A stretch of 64,000 bases of DNA from Burkholderiales bacterium (GTDB taxonomy: Bacteria > Pseudomonadota > Gammaproteobacteria > Burkholderiales > Burkholderiaceae_C): contig JAJUGJ010000009.1 in NCBI GenBank assembly GCA_029268225.1, forward strand, positions 1-64,000, given 5' to 3'. Of this stretch, positions 18,823 to 27,895 are shown piece after piece (position 1 is the first letter of the stretch; every line of letters begins with the position of its first letter). A program made the translations under genes and the position numbers. The notes beneath the pieces are model-generated. The model was not told the origin of the DNA. It worked only from the letters and a program-made list of their open reading frames with translations, and did not search any database.

Positions 18823-19095
18823 ATGGCACGCACCATCCAATGCAAGCACCTCAACAAGGAAGCCGAGGGACTGGATTTCGCCCCCTACCCCGGCGAGCTG
18901 GGCAAGCGCATCTACAACGAGATCAGCAAGGAAGCCTGGCAGATGTGGCTCAAGCACCAGACCATGCTGGTCAATGAAAACCGCCTGAACCTGGCTGACG
19001 CCCGTGCACGCCAGTACCTGGCCCGGCAGATGGAGCAGTTCTTCTTTGGCGAAGGTGCCGAGCAGGTGCAGGGCTACGTGCCGCCGTCGGCCTGA
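18823..19095 (+). CDS. yggX: Probable Fe(2+)-trafficking protein YggX
   Basis: 90 residues, full length for the family. The conserved Cys7 is in [39 protein letters not shown] and QMEQFFFG are hallmarks. YggX is a small cytoplasmic protein tied to iron handling and protection of Fe-S clusters from oxidation. It ends before a strong terminator, so it is the last gene of the argA-yggX unit. Confidence 0.96.
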   Translation: MARTIQCKHLNKEAEGLDFAPYPGELGKRIYNEISKEAWQMWLKHQTMLVNENRLNLADARARQYLARQMEQFFFGEGAEQVQGYVPPSA

Positions 19096-19137
19096 GGCAG
19101 ACTGACTGGCGTACGGCCGAAACGCCTGAAAAGACAA

Positions 19138-19161
19138 AGCCGACCCTGGGTCGGCTTTTTT
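19138..19161 (+). terminator. Rho-independent terminator after yggX
   Basis: AGCCGACC and GGTCGGCT form a tight 8-bp stem with loop CTG, followed by six T residues on the plus strand. It lies between convergent genes. Confidence 0.9.
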
Positions 19162-19179
19162 CATCGCTGATTCAGGGGC

Positions 19180-19851
19180 TCAACGGGCCTTGCCCTCCAC
19201 CACACGATGCCTCGACGGGCGGAAAATCCACCAAGTGCGCAAGGTGCTGGTAGCCAGGGTGAACAGGGCCCCCAGAGCTTCCAGCCCCTCTTCCAGCATC
19301 AAAGCCGACAGCACACGCAAATCGGTATCGGGCGTGTCTCGATGCCCCGCCCACCCTTCTGCCAGTTGCGCGCACACCAACAGAGCGAATGCAATGGCCA
19401 AAAACTGACCATCCGGCCTGCGCCAGCCGCGGTCGCGCCACAGGTAACGCACAGTAGACGTCACGCTGACCAGCAAAGACGCCAGCAAGGTCAGGACGAT
19501 CACACCGGTGATCAGGCGACGCGCCGGATCGATGCTGACATCAACGTAGTAACGCCAGCTGAGCAAGGCCTTGCCGCTGGGAACAAGCTCCGGCGGCAAA
19601 CCCGCCTCCCGCACGCCCATCAGCAACATCACCAGCGCAAAGGCCAGAGGCAGCCACCGCCGAGCGCCCAGCGCACGGCCCAGGGTCCACACCGCGGCAG
19701 CCAGCCAGATCCACACCGAGCCCTGCTCGATGGGGCCCACCTCAGACCCCAAATGGAACACGGTCTCGCGCGCCAAGATGAGCGGCGCCAGACACAAGGC
19801 CAGCACAGCCACGGTCAGGAAGCGCAGCCCCCACTTCAAATGCAGATTCAT
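19180..19851 (-). CDS. Hypothetical inner-membrane protein, possibly Fur-regulated
   Basis: 223 residues from ATG 19851 (MNLHLKWG); a longer TTG start is possible but adds only charged residues. Five or so hydrophobic segments are visible (LTVAVLALCLAPLIL, WIWLAAAVWTL, WLPLAFALVMLLM, GVIVLTLLASLLVS, LAIAFALLVCAQL), with Arg-rich loops between them. I do not recognise the family. The only hint of function is a good Fur-box-like sequence 51 bp upstream of this start, suggesting induction under iron limitation. It points away from the ATP-grasp cluster only in function; it is on the same strand, 89 bp after the alpha-E gene. Confidence 0.75.
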   Translation of the reverse strand: MNLHLKWGLRFLTVAVLALCLAPLILARETVFHLGSEVGPIEQGSVWIWLAAAVWTLGRALGARRWLPLAFALVMLLMGVREAGLPPELVPSGKALLSWRYYVDVSIDPARRLITGVIVLTLLASLLVSVTSTVRYLWRDRGWRRPDGQFLAIAFALLVCAQLAEGWAGHRDTPDTDLRVLSALMLEEGLEALGALFTLATSTLRTWWIFRPSRHRVVEGKAR

Positions 19852-19902
19852 ATCGCGTCTTGGGTCTTGGGGCCCAAAAACGCGCAATTATGACAAGATT
19901 GT

Positions 19903-19921
19903 GTCAATGATTCTCATTAAC
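19903..19921 (-). promoter_or_regulatory. Fur-box-like palindrome
   Basis: The 19-bp sequence GTCAATGATTCTCATTAAC agrees at 14 of 19 positions with the Fur consensus GATAATGATAATCATTATC and is a good dyad itself (7 of 9 half-site pairs). It lies between the end of the alpha-E gene and the start of the membrane protein gene at 19851, the only gene it could control from a promoter position. Confidence 0.6.
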
Positions 19922-19940
19922 AACCATCTGACGTCATGTT

Positions 19941-20897
19941 TCATGCGGGCATCAAGAAATCCCGGCTGATGCCATAACCCAAGTCACTGACCCGGTCGAG
20001 GAACTGGGTCAGGTAGGCGTGCAGACCAGTCGCCAGGATCTCGTCAATGCGGCTGAACTGCAGATCAGCACGCAGACGACCAGCGCGACGGATGGTTTCA
20101 TGGCTCTGGTCATTGGCCACAGCGCGCAGGTTGCTCACCACCTCATCCATGCAATACACCAGAGAGCGCGGCATCTCGGCACGCAAGATCAGCAACTCGG
20201 CCACCTTCTCAGGGCGAATGACGTTGCGATAGACCTTGCGGTACACCTCGAACGCCGACACGCTGCGCAGCACCGCCGACCAGTGGTAAAAGTCGACCTC
20301 CTTGCCCTCGTTGCCAATGCCTGAGCCAAAGAACTCGGTGTTGCGGGCGTGGAACTTCACGTCCAACAGACGCGCGGTGTTGTCGGCCCGCTCCAGGAAG
20401 GTGCCGATGCGCTGAAAGTGAAAGGACTCGTCCTGCAGCATGGTGCCCAAGGTCACGCCACGAGACAGGTGTGAGCGGAACTTCACCCACTCGAACAGCT
20501 CACCCGGGTCTTTCGCCAGCGCACCTTCCTTGACGAGGCGGTTGTACTCCAGCCAGGTCTGGTTCATGGTCTCCCACACCTCGGTGGTGAGGGCGCCACG
20601 CACGGCCCGCGCGTTCTCGCGCGCGGCACGCAAACAGTTCAGGATGCTCGACGGGTTGTTGGCGTCGGTCACCATGAAGGCCATCACGTCACGGGCGTTG
20701 ACCGTGTCGTAACGCTTCAGGTACTCGGGCATCAACTCGCTGATGCTCAGCAAGCCCTTCCAGCCTTGCAAGGCCGCCTCGCTGGACTGCGGCAGCAGCG
20801 AGGTCTGGTAGTTGACGTCCAGCAGGCGGGCGGTGTTTTCGGCCCGCTCCATGTAACGGGCCATCCAGAACAGGTGGTCGGCGGTGCGCGACAGCAT
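19941..20897 (-). CDS. Alpha-E domain-containing protein
   Basis: 318 residues from ATG 20897, chosen because MLSRTADHLFWMARYMERAE is the usual start of the family and GGAG lies 9 nt upstream. An in-frame ATG at 20999 would add 34 residues that look unlike the family. The protein is all-helical (alpha-E, DUF403, COG2307). Proteins of this family occur with circularly permuted ATP-grasp and transglutaminase-like proteins in predicted peptide-ligation or peptide-modification operons; direct biochemistry is lacking. Here it is the last gene of three or four same-strand genes: ATP-grasp-alpha-E fusion, transglutaminase, ATP-grasp, alpha-E. Confidence 0.9.
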   Translation of the reverse strand: MLSRTADHLFWMARYMERAENTARLLDVNYQTSLLPQSSEAALQGWKGLLSISELMPEYLKRYDTVNARDVMAFMVTDANNPSSILNCLRAARENARAVRGALTTEVWETMNQTWLEYNRLVKEGALAKDPGELFEWVKFRSHLSRGVTLGTMLQDESFHFQRIGTFLERADNTARLLDVKFHARNTEFFGSGIGNEGKEVDFYHWSAVLRSVSAFEVYRKVYRNVIRPEKVAELLILRAEMPRSLVYCMDEVVSNLRAVANDQSHETIRRAGRLRADLQFSRIDEILATGLHAYLTQFLDRVSDLGYGISRDFLMPA

Positions 20898-21024
20898 GGG
20901 CTTGATCTCCAGGTGTGAGGCGTTGCTGGCTCGCAAGGCCCCCGTGGCAGTCTCGATCAGATGGGCGGGCAGATGGTCTTCAATGCGTTCGTTGAGCATG
21001 ATGCTTCCCTTCTTTGTCGGTGTC

Positions 21025-22473
21025 TTACTCTTCCAGCACCCAGGTGTCCTTGGTGCCGCCGCCTTGTGAGCTGTTGACCACCAGCGAGCCCTCTTTCAAG
21101 GCCACGCGGGTCAGGCCACCGGGCACCATCTGCACCTCCTTGCCTGACAGCACAAAGGGCCGCAGGTCGATGTGGCGCGGCGCGATGCCGGACTCGACAT
21201 AGGTGGGACAGGTGGACAGCGAGAGCGTGGGCTGGGCGATGTAGTTGCTGGGGTTGGCCAACAGCACCTTGCGGAAGTCTTCGATCTCGGCCTTGGTGGC
21301 GGCTGGGCCGACCAGCATCCCATAACCACCCGCGCCATGAACCTCCTTGACGACCAGATCGGCCAGGTTGTCGAGCGTGTACTTCAGGGCATCCGGCTCG
21401 CGGCAGATGTGCGTGGGCACGTTCTGCAGGATCGGCTTTTCGCCCAGGTAGAACTCGATCATCTTGGGCACGTAGGGGTAGATGGACTTGTCATCGGCGA
21501 TGCCCGTACCGAAGGCATTGGCGAGCGTGACGTTGCCGGCGCGGTAGGCACGCAGCAGGCCCGCCACCCCCAGGGTCGAGTCCTTGCGGAAGACCTCAGG
21601 GTCCATGAAGTCGTCGTCTACCCGGCGGTAGATCACGTCCACGCGCTGAGGACCCCGGGTGGTGCGCATGTAGACGAAGTCGTCCTTGACGAAGAGGTCC
21701 TGCCCTTCGACCAGTTCGATGCCCATTTGCTGCGCCAGGAAGGCGTGCTCGAAGTAAGCCGAGTTGTGCATGCCCGGGGTCAACACCACCGCAGTGGGCT
21801 CGTTGACGGAGGCCGGTGCCATGGCCCGCAGGGTGTCGAGCAGCAAGTCCGGGTAATGCGCCACCGGGGCCACGCGGTGCTCGGCGAACAGCTCTGGGAA
21901 GAGGCGCATCATCATCTTGCGGTTTTCGAGCATGTAGCTCACCCCGCTGGGCACGCGCAGGTTGTCTTCGAGCACATAGTAGGTGCCCGAGCCGTCCGGA
22001 TTGCAAGCCCGCACGATGTCGATGCCTGAAATGATGGAGTAGATGCCCCCCGGCACATTCAGGCCCATCATCTCCTTGCGGAACTGGGCGTTGTTCAGCA
22101 CCGGCTCGGCCGGGATGACGCCAGCCTTGAGGATCTCCTGGTCGTGGTAGATGTCGTCCAGGAAGCGGTTCAAGGCGGTGACCCGCTGCTTGAGACCCTT
22201 CTCCATTTCGCGCCATTCGGCCGCCGGGATGATGCGTGGGATCAGGTCGAAAGGAATGAGGCGTTCGGTGCCCGAACCATCCTCGTCCTTGTCGCCGTAC
22301 ACCGCGAAGGTGATGCCCACGCGGCGGAAGATCATCTCGGCTTCGTCACGACGGGAGCGCATCAGCTCCCCCGCCTGACGTGCCAACCAGCGCTCGTATA
22401 CCTTGTAGTGATCTCGCACCGCCGTTTCGGCGCTGTGCATTTCGTCAAAGAATCGCATCGCTTGGTCTCTCAT
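21025..22473 (-). CDS. Circularly permuted type 2 ATP-grasp protein
   Basis: 482 residues from ATG 22473 (MRDQAMRFFDEM); ATG 22458 is possible. It matches the COG2308 (DUF404/DUF407) circularly permuted ATP-grasp family: GITFAVYGDKDEDGSGTER, RIIPAAEW, NAQFRKEMMGL, FEHAFLAQQMGIELVEG, YRRVDDDFMDP, DSTLGVAG, RAGNVTLANAFGTG and the C-terminal SSQGGGTKDTW. ATP-grasp enzymes join a carboxylate to an amine via acyl-phosphate, so a peptide or amide ligase role is predicted, with substrate unknown. It is closely similar in layout to the N-terminal half of the fusion encoded at 23543-26149. It pairs with the separate alpha-E gene downstream. Confidence 0.9.
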   Translation of the reverse strand: MRDQAMRFFDEMHSAETAVRDHYKVYERWLARQAGELMRSRRDEAEMIFRRVGITFAVYGDKDEDGSGTERLIPFDLIPRIIPAAEWREMEKGLKQRVTALNRFLDDIYHDQEILKAGVIPAEPVLNNAQFRKEMMGLNVPGGIYSIISGIDIVRACNPDGSGTYYVLEDNLRVPSGVSYMLENRKMMMRLFPELFAEHRVAPVAHYPDLLLDTLRAMAPASVNEPTAVVLTPGMHNSAYFEHAFLAQQMGIELVEGQDLFVKDDFVYMRTTRGPQRVDVIYRRVDDDFMDPEVFRKDSTLGVAGLLRAYRAGNVTLANAFGTGIADDKSIYPYVPKMIEFYLGEKPILQNVPTHICREPDALKYTLDNLADLVVKEVHGAGGYGMLVGPAATKAEIEDFRKVLLANPSNYIAQPTLSLSTCPTYVESGIAPRHIDLRPFVLSGKEVQMVPGGLTRVALKEGSLVVNSSQGGGTKDTWVLEE

Positions 22474-22556
22474 CGGGCTCACACGTTGACCGTGTGCAGG
22501 AGTCAATGCATGGACTGTGCCAACACCTTGTCACACGCAGGGGCATGGGCACGGTT

Positions 22557-23546
22557 TCAGGGCGTGCCCCATCTTGGGGCTGGGTTCGACAAGCCGCTTC
22601 CCTCGGCCAACAAGCGGGTGGTGACGCGCACCAAAAGGGTGTGCTCGCCCCCGCCGCGGATGACACCGCGCAGGGGTGTGACGTCCCCAAAGTCGCGACC
22701 GTGGGCCACACGCACGTGGTGCAGGCCCGGCACGCAGGCGTTGGTGGGGTCCAGGTCCAGCCAATCGTCGGCCGCGTCCAGGCCCAGGCCCGGCACCCAG
22801 ACGCTGAGCCAGGCATGGGAAGCGTCCGCCCCCACCAGAGGCGCCTGGCCCGGCGGCGGCAAGGTCAGGAGGTAGCCACTGACGTAGCGGCCGGCGAGAC
22901 CACAGGCGCGCAGGCAGGCCAGCATGAGGTGGGCAAAGTCCTGACACACGCCTCGCCGTTGCGCGAACACGGTCAGCACCGGGGTGGAGATGTCGGTGGA
23001 CGCCGGGGCGTAGGTGAAGTCGCGGTGGATGCGCTGCATCAGGTCGATGGCCGCCTCGGCCAAAGGACGCTCGTCTTGCAGGGATTCGGCCGCGTAGGCG
23101 CGCAACTCGGGCAGCATGGGCACATAGGGCGACGCGTGCAGGTACTCGCTGGCAGGCTCGAAAGGCGCGTGCGAACGGTAGCGCAGGCGCTCGCGCACCT
23201 CGGCGCAGGTTGGCCCCTGGCTTGGCTGCAGGCCGGCATAGCGCTCGCGCACCAGCACCTCGCTCACCGCCTTGACACGCAACTCGCCATGCGCCGCATG
23301 CAAGGCGAAGTGCGCGCGGCTGTTGCCGTGGCTGTCGGTGCGGGTGTGGTGCTGGGCCGGATGCGGGTGCACCGCCATGTCGAACTGCCGCAGCGCTTGC
23401 CCGGCGTCAGACAGTGGGCGCAGGCAGGCCACGTGCAGCGCCTGCTCCACCGGCACGCTGTAGGTGTAGAGGGTTTCGTGCTCAACCCGCAAGCGGGCCC
23501 AATCGGCTTGAGGAGCGAGGTGCGGTTGAAGCGTGGGATGCGTCAT
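22557..23546 (-). CDS. Transglutaminase-like family protein
   Basis: 329 residues. An N-terminal beta-domain typical of bacterial transglutaminase-like proteins (ETLYTYSVPVEQALH, LRPLSDAGQ) is followed by the catalytic core with Cys in RGVCQDFAHL (about residue 200), His in ASHAWLSVWVPG (about 245) and Asp in WLDLDPTN (about 263). All three catalytic residues are present, so a cysteine-protease or transamidase-like activity is expected. There is no signal peptide. Its start overlaps the stop of the upstream ATP-grasp-alpha-E gene by 4 bp, so the two are translationally coupled. It may cut or prime the peptide that the ATP-grasp enzymes extend; this is inference from context. Confidence 0.9.
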   Translation of the reverse strand: MTHPTLQPHLAPQADWARLRVEHETLYTYSVPVEQALHVACLRPLSDAGQALRQFDMAVHPHPAQHHTRTDSHGNSRAHFALHAAHGELRVKAVSEVLVRERYAGLQPSQGPTCAEVRERLRYRSHAPFEPASEYLHASPYVPMLPELRAYAAESLQDERPLAEAAIDLMQRIHRDFTYAPASTDISTPVLTVFAQRRGVCQDFAHLMLACLRACGLAGRYVSGYLLTLPPPGQAPLVGADASHAWLSVWVPGLGLDAADDWLDLDPTNACVPGLHHVRVAHGRDFGDVTPLRGVIRGGGEHTLLVRVTTRLLAEGSGLSNPAPRWGTP

Positions 23547-26149
23547 GCACTCACCATGGAATCAGTGGGTTCGGCATGGGCGAAGTACAGGCGCCCGACC
23601 TCGTCGGACAGACGCCAGCTGGCCTCCAGCAAGCGATCGAGCAAGCCCAACACCGCAGCATGGCCTCTCACCGGGTCACACAAGGCCGCTAAGGTGGCGC
23701 CCACGCCCTCATGCGGCAAGAGTGCCAGCAGGTCGGCCGGAGAACCCGCGCGCGCGGGCAGCTTGCCCAGCTCGGTGCGCAGGCGGCGCACGACGCAGGC
23801 CAGCGAGCGCTGGTTGGCATCGTCCATGACCAGCAGCGCCACCAAGGCGGGCACCTCCAGGCGGCGCTGGAAGCGGGCGCGGAAGGTGATGGTGCTGTCG
23901 AACATCTCCAGGATCTGGTCGAAGCCCTGTGGTTGCTGCAATGCTTGGTGAGTCCAGAAGGACTTGAGGATGTGCGCGTGGCCATGCAGTCGCTCAATCA
24001 GGCGACCCACCGTGAGCAGGCGCCAACCAGGATCACGCGTCATGCTGTCCGACTGGGCTCCGGTGACGGCGCCCAGTTGCACGCTCAGGTGGGCCAAGGC
24101 GTCCTGCACGGTGTTGACGCGTGCAGCCAGGTTCGCAGGATCCAGCGGACCGCTGGAGCGCAAGGCCTGTTGGAAATCGGCGGCCATGGCACGCAGCAGG
24201 CGTGCGTGCGCGGGCGACAGGCGCTCGCGCAAGGCCTGCGCGGTGCGGGTGAGCTCGGACAGGTTGAAGGCCAGGCTGTAAGCGCCCTGCCCTGCCTGGG
24301 CATCGCCCAAGGCCTCCAGGGCCACGCGCTCGAACACACGGTTGGACCTGTCGAGTGCGGGGGTGTCGGCAGGCACCATGCCGAACTGCACGCCCAACTC
24401 TGACAGCGCTTTCAGCAAGGCCGGCTCGGGATCGTCGTCCTCTGCCCGCAGGCTGATGAGGCGCTCGGCCAGACGCAACTGCTGCTCGCAACGCTCGGTG
24501 TAGCGCCCCATCCAGAACAGGTTTTCGCCGGTGCGGCTGGCCACCGGTCGCTGGCGTTGCTCCAGCTCCTCCAGCTTGATGGACTTGGGCAACATCGAAA
24601 ACGCGTCGATGGGCTCCTGGCTGATCACCCAGGTGTCCAGCGAACTGCCCCCCAGTTGCAGGGACACCGGCCCGTCGTCGCGGGTTGCAATGCGGGTCAT
24701 GCCGCCAGGCAGGACACGCCAGCCGCCTCGCCCGTCCGACAAGGCGTAGACCCGCACCGAGGCACTGCGCAAGCTCAGACCGCCCTCCGACCAGACGGGG
24801 GTCTGACCATAGGGCATGAAGGTCTGCACGGTGTAGGCCGCTGGGTCTTCGTCCACCGCCTCTTCCCAGGCGCGGACCTCCTGGGGCGTGAGGCTGGCAC
24901 CGAGCACCGTCTCCTTCAGTCCTTTGCGACGCGCCGACACCCCACCCGGTGTGTTCAACAAGGGATAAGTGGGGCGGATGACCTGACGGGCCAGCTGCGG
25001 CCGCACGGCCTCCCACGCCGAGGCCTCGCCACACCACCAGCTCGGCAAGGACGGCAAGATCAGGTCTTCGCCCAGCAGGTGCGAGGACAAGGCCGGCAGG
25101 AAGCCATGCACTGCAGGTGACTCCAGGAAACCGGTGCCCAGTGCGTTGGCCAGCACCACATTGCCAGCCCGAACCACCTGGGTCAGGCCCGGGATGCCCA
25201 AGGTCGAATCGGTGCGCAGCTCCAGCGGGTCGCAGAAGTCATCGTCCAGGCGGCGCAGCAGGCCGTGGATGGGCGTCAAGCCCTGCACGGTCTTGAGGAA
25301 CAGGCGGTCGTCGCGCACGATGAGGTCGCAGCCCTCCACCAGGGGCAGGCCCAGGTAACGCGCCAGGTAGGCGTGCTCAAAGTAAGTCTCGTTGTAAGGG
25401 CCGGGGGTGAGCAGCGCCAGGCTGGGCGTGTCGCCCTGGGCGCAGGGTTGCGCCAGCGTGCTGATCGTGTCCAGCAACTGGCGGTAGGTGCTGGCGAGAT
25501 GCTGCACATTGAGCGCCCGGTAGGCCTCGGGGAAAAGACGGGACACGATCAGGCGGTTTTGCATGACGTAGCCCAGTCCCGACGGAGCCTGGGTGCGTTG
25601 CCCCACCACCCACCAGGCACCATCCGGGCCGCGCGCCAGGTCAAACGCCACCACATGCAGGTACACGCCCCCCAAAGGTTGCGTGCCTTGCAGGCCACGC
25701 AGGTAACCGGGGTGGCCCAACACCAGCGCGGAAGGCAACAAGGCCTCGCGCAACAGGGTTTGCGCCCCGTAGGTGTCCACCAGGATGCGGTTGAGCAAAT
25801 CGGCACGCTGGGCGATGCCGCGCTCCAGCCAGGGCCACTCCTCAGGCGAGATCAAGTGCGGCAAAGGCTCCAGCGACCAGGGTCGGCTGCTGCCGCCCGC
25901 GGCGTTGTAAACGTTGTAGGTGATGCCGTCTTCGCGAATCTGACGCGCCAGTGCCTCCTGACAGCGGCTGAGCTCGGCCAAGGGTGTGCCCAGTTGCTCG
26001 GCCAGGGCCCGCCAGACCGGCCGCAACTGGCCATTGGGCAGGCGCAACTCGTCGTGATGCCCCGGCTCGACGGGGCGAGCCTGGCTGAGCCACGCTTCGG
26101 CCCAGTCGGAGGTCGGTGACGAAGAAAGCGAGGAAATAGGTAGCGGCAT
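23543..26149 (-). CDS. Fusion of circularly permuted ATP-grasp and alpha-E domains
   Basis: 868 residues from ATG 26149 (MPLPISSLSSS); longer in-frame starts would overlap the chemoreceptor promoter region. Residues about 1-500 are a COG2308 ATP-grasp domain (ITYNVYNAAGG, YFEHAYLARYLGLPLVEG, LRRLDDDFCDP, DSTLGIPG, RAGNVVLANALGTG). From about 510 an alpha-E domain follows (ENLFWMGRYTERCEQQLRLAE). The same two modules are encoded as separate genes at 21025-22473 and 19941-20897, so the cluster holds a fused and a split copy of one pair. Fusion supports direct partnership of the two domains. Probably a cytoplasmic ligase complex; the substrate is unknown. Confidence 0.9.
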   Translation of the reverse strand: MPLPISSLSSSPTSDWAEAWLSQARPVEPGHHDELRLPNGQLRPVWRALAEQLGTPLAELSRCQEALARQIREDGITYNVYNAAGGSSRPWSLEPLPHLISPEEWPWLERGIAQRADLLNRILVDTYGAQTLLREALLPSALVLGHPGYLRGLQGTQPLGGVYLHVVAFDLARGPDGAWWVVGQRTQAPSGLGYVMQNRLIVSRLFPEAYRALNVQHLASTYRQLLDTISTLAQPCAQGDTPSLALLTPGPYNETYFEHAYLARYLGLPLVEGCDLIVRDDRLFLKTVQGLTPIHGLLRRLDDDFCDPLELRTDSTLGIPGLTQVVRAGNVVLANALGTGFLESPAVHGFLPALSSHLLGEDLILPSLPSWWCGEASAWEAVRPQLARQVIRPTYPLLNTPGGVSARRKGLKETVLGASLTPQEVRAWEEAVDEDPAAYTVQTFMPYGQTPVWSEGGLSLRSASVRVYALSDGRGGWRVLPGGMTRIATRDDGPVSLQLGGSSLDTWVISQEPIDAFSMLPKSIKLEELEQRQRPVASRTGENLFWMGRYTERCEQQLRLAERLISLRAEDDDPEPALLKALSELGVQFGMVPADTPALDRSNRVFERVALEALGDAQAGQGAYSLAFNLSELTRTAQALRERLSPAHARLLRAMAADFQQALRSSGPLDPANLAARVNTVQDALAHLSVQLGAVTGAQSDSMTRDPGWRLLTVGRLIERLHGHAHILKSFWTHQALQQPQGFDQILEMFDSTITFRARFQRRLEVPALVALLVMDDANQRSLACVVRRLRTELGKLPARAGSPADLLALLPHEGVGATLAALCDPVRGHAAVLGLLDRLLEASWRLSDEVGRLYFAHAEPTDSMVSA

Positions 26150-26335
26150 GTTGAGAAGAGAAGCGACTTCGGCCTGTCTCGGATTCTCAACCACGCAAGC
26201 AATTAATTGGCCAACGTTCAGTCTTATTGCACGACATGGCCGACTTTGTCTGGCCTGCGCCATACAAATGGAAAACCCTATATCAAACTGCAGCACCAGA
26301 CCTTGATCGACCTCAAACTGCAACGATTTGAAACC

Positions 26336-27895
26336 ATGTCACTCCTGTCTCAACTCAAGATTGGCCAGCGCCTGGCTCTGGGCTTTGGTTTCCTGGTGGC
26401 CCTGTTCATTGCCGTTCAGGTTTTTGGCGCTTTTCAGGCCAACAAGCTCAACCGAAACACGCTTGCATTCAGCGAGAACATCGTGCCCTCCTTGACCGTC
26501 ATCTACAAGGTCAAAGATCAGCTGGACCTGAGCCGTCGATTGCAATTGCGCGCCTTGTCCACGACGACGGAGTCTGAGCGCCTCAGCGCGCTCCAGGAAG
26601 CACAGAGTGCGCAGGCCAAAGCCAAACTATTGCTCAGCGAGTACGACCAACTGGTGGCCGATGCCGAGGATGAACAACGTCTCAATGCGGTCAAATCCAA
26701 AGCAGAGACCTATGGCGAGCTGAGCGTCAAGTCGGCCCAATTGGCCGCCCAAGTGGATGCAGATCCAGCCCAACTCGAGGTCTATCACCATCTGGTTGCC
26801 AAAGAAGGCCGGGCCAGCTTCGACGAACTGAACAAGGCCGTTGAGCAATGGTGGGCGTACAACGAGACGCTGTCCGCCCAGCTCTCTGATGCCAGCAAGC
26901 AAACCAATACGCAGGTGATCGTGATGATCAGCGCGGCTGTCGTGGTGGTACTGGTGAGCTCTTTGCTGATTGCCCTGTTCACCACACGCGCCATCACCGT
27001 GCCGCTCCAGGAAGCTGTGCATGTGGCTGAGGCTGTCGCCTCCGGTGACCTGCGCTCGCGCATTGTGGTCAAGAGCAAAGACGAGACAGGACAGTTGATG
27101 TCTGCCCTCAAGGTCATGAACGAACAACTTTCGCAGCTTGTCAGCCAAGTGCGCCTCAGCAGCGACAACATCGCCACAGGTTCGGCCCAGATCGCCACCG
27201 GCAACGCCGACTTGTCGCAGCGCACAGAGGAACAGGCGTCCAACCTTCAACAAACCGCTGCTTCAATGGAGCAAATCAGCTCCACCGTGCTGCAGAACGC
27301 CGACACAGCGCGTCAAGCGGTACAAATCGCCTCGGGCGCCTCTGCTGCCGCCAGCCAAGGTGGCGAGGTCGTGCAGAAGGTGGTTGTCACCATGGGCGAC
27401 ATCTCACAGTCAAGCCGCAAGATCTCCGACATCATCTCGGTCATTGACGGCATCGCTTTCCAGACCAACATCCTCGCGCTGAATGCGGCCGTCGAAGCGG
27501 CACGTGCGGGTGAGCAAGGTCGCGGCTTCGCGGTGGTGGCTGGAGAAGTTCGCACGCTGGCGCAGCGCAGTGCCAACGCAGCCAAGGAAATCAAGACACT
27601 CATCAACGAAAGCGTGGAAAAAGTTGAAGCGGGTGCCACGCTGGTCAACGAGGCCGGCGAACAAATGCACGGCATCGTCACCCAAGTGCAACGCGTGACC
27701 GACCTCATTGCCGAGATCGCCGCAGCCACGCAGCAGCAGTCGTCCGGCATCGGTCAGGTCAGCGACGCGGTATCACAACTGGATCAAGTCACTCAGCAGA
27801 ACGCCGCGCTGGTAGAGGAATCTGCCGCTGCATCGGAGAGCCTCAAACATCAGGCTCAAGCCCTGAGCGACGTGGTCTCCGTGTTCAAGGTCTGA
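26336..27895 (+). CDS. Methyl-accepting chemotaxis protein
   Basis: 519 residues from ATG 26336 ([13 protein letters not shown]). TM1 is at about residues 11-31, a helical periplasmic domain of about 160 residues follows (four-helix-bundle type), TM2 is at about 195-215 ([20 protein letters not shown]), then HAMP and a signalling domain. The hairpin tip is [26 protein letters not shown]. There is no C-terminal CheR-binding pentapeptide (it ends VVSVFKV). Chemoreceptors pass ligand signals to CheA/CheW; the ligand is unknown. It is divergent from the ATP-grasp-alpha-E gene (186 bp between starts) and convergent, end to end, with the histidine kinase gene. Confidence 0.95.
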   Translation: MSLLSQLKIGQRLALGFGFLVALFIAVQVFGAFQANKLNRNTLAFSENIVPSLTVIYKVKDQLDLSRRLQLRALSTTTESERLSALQEAQSAQAKAKLLLSEYDQLVADAEDEQRLNAVKSKAETYGELSVKSAQLAAQVDADPAQLEVYHHLVAKEGRASFDELNKAVEQWWAYNETLSAQLSDASKQTNTQVIVMISAAVVVVLVSSLLIALFTTRAITVPLQEAVHVAEAVASGDLRSRIVVKSKDETGQLMSALKVMNEQLSQLVSQVRLSSDNIATGSAQIATGNADLSQRTEEQASNLQQTAASMEQISSTVLQNADTARQAVQIASGASAAASQGGEVVQKVVVTMGDISQSSRKISDIISVIDGIAFQTNILALNAAVEAARAGEQGRGFAVVAGEVRTLAQRSANAAKEIKTLINESVEKVEAGATLVNEAGEQMHGIVTQVQRVTDLIAEIAAATQQQSSGIGQVSDAVSQLDQVTQQNAALVEESAAASESLKHQAQALSDVVSVFKV

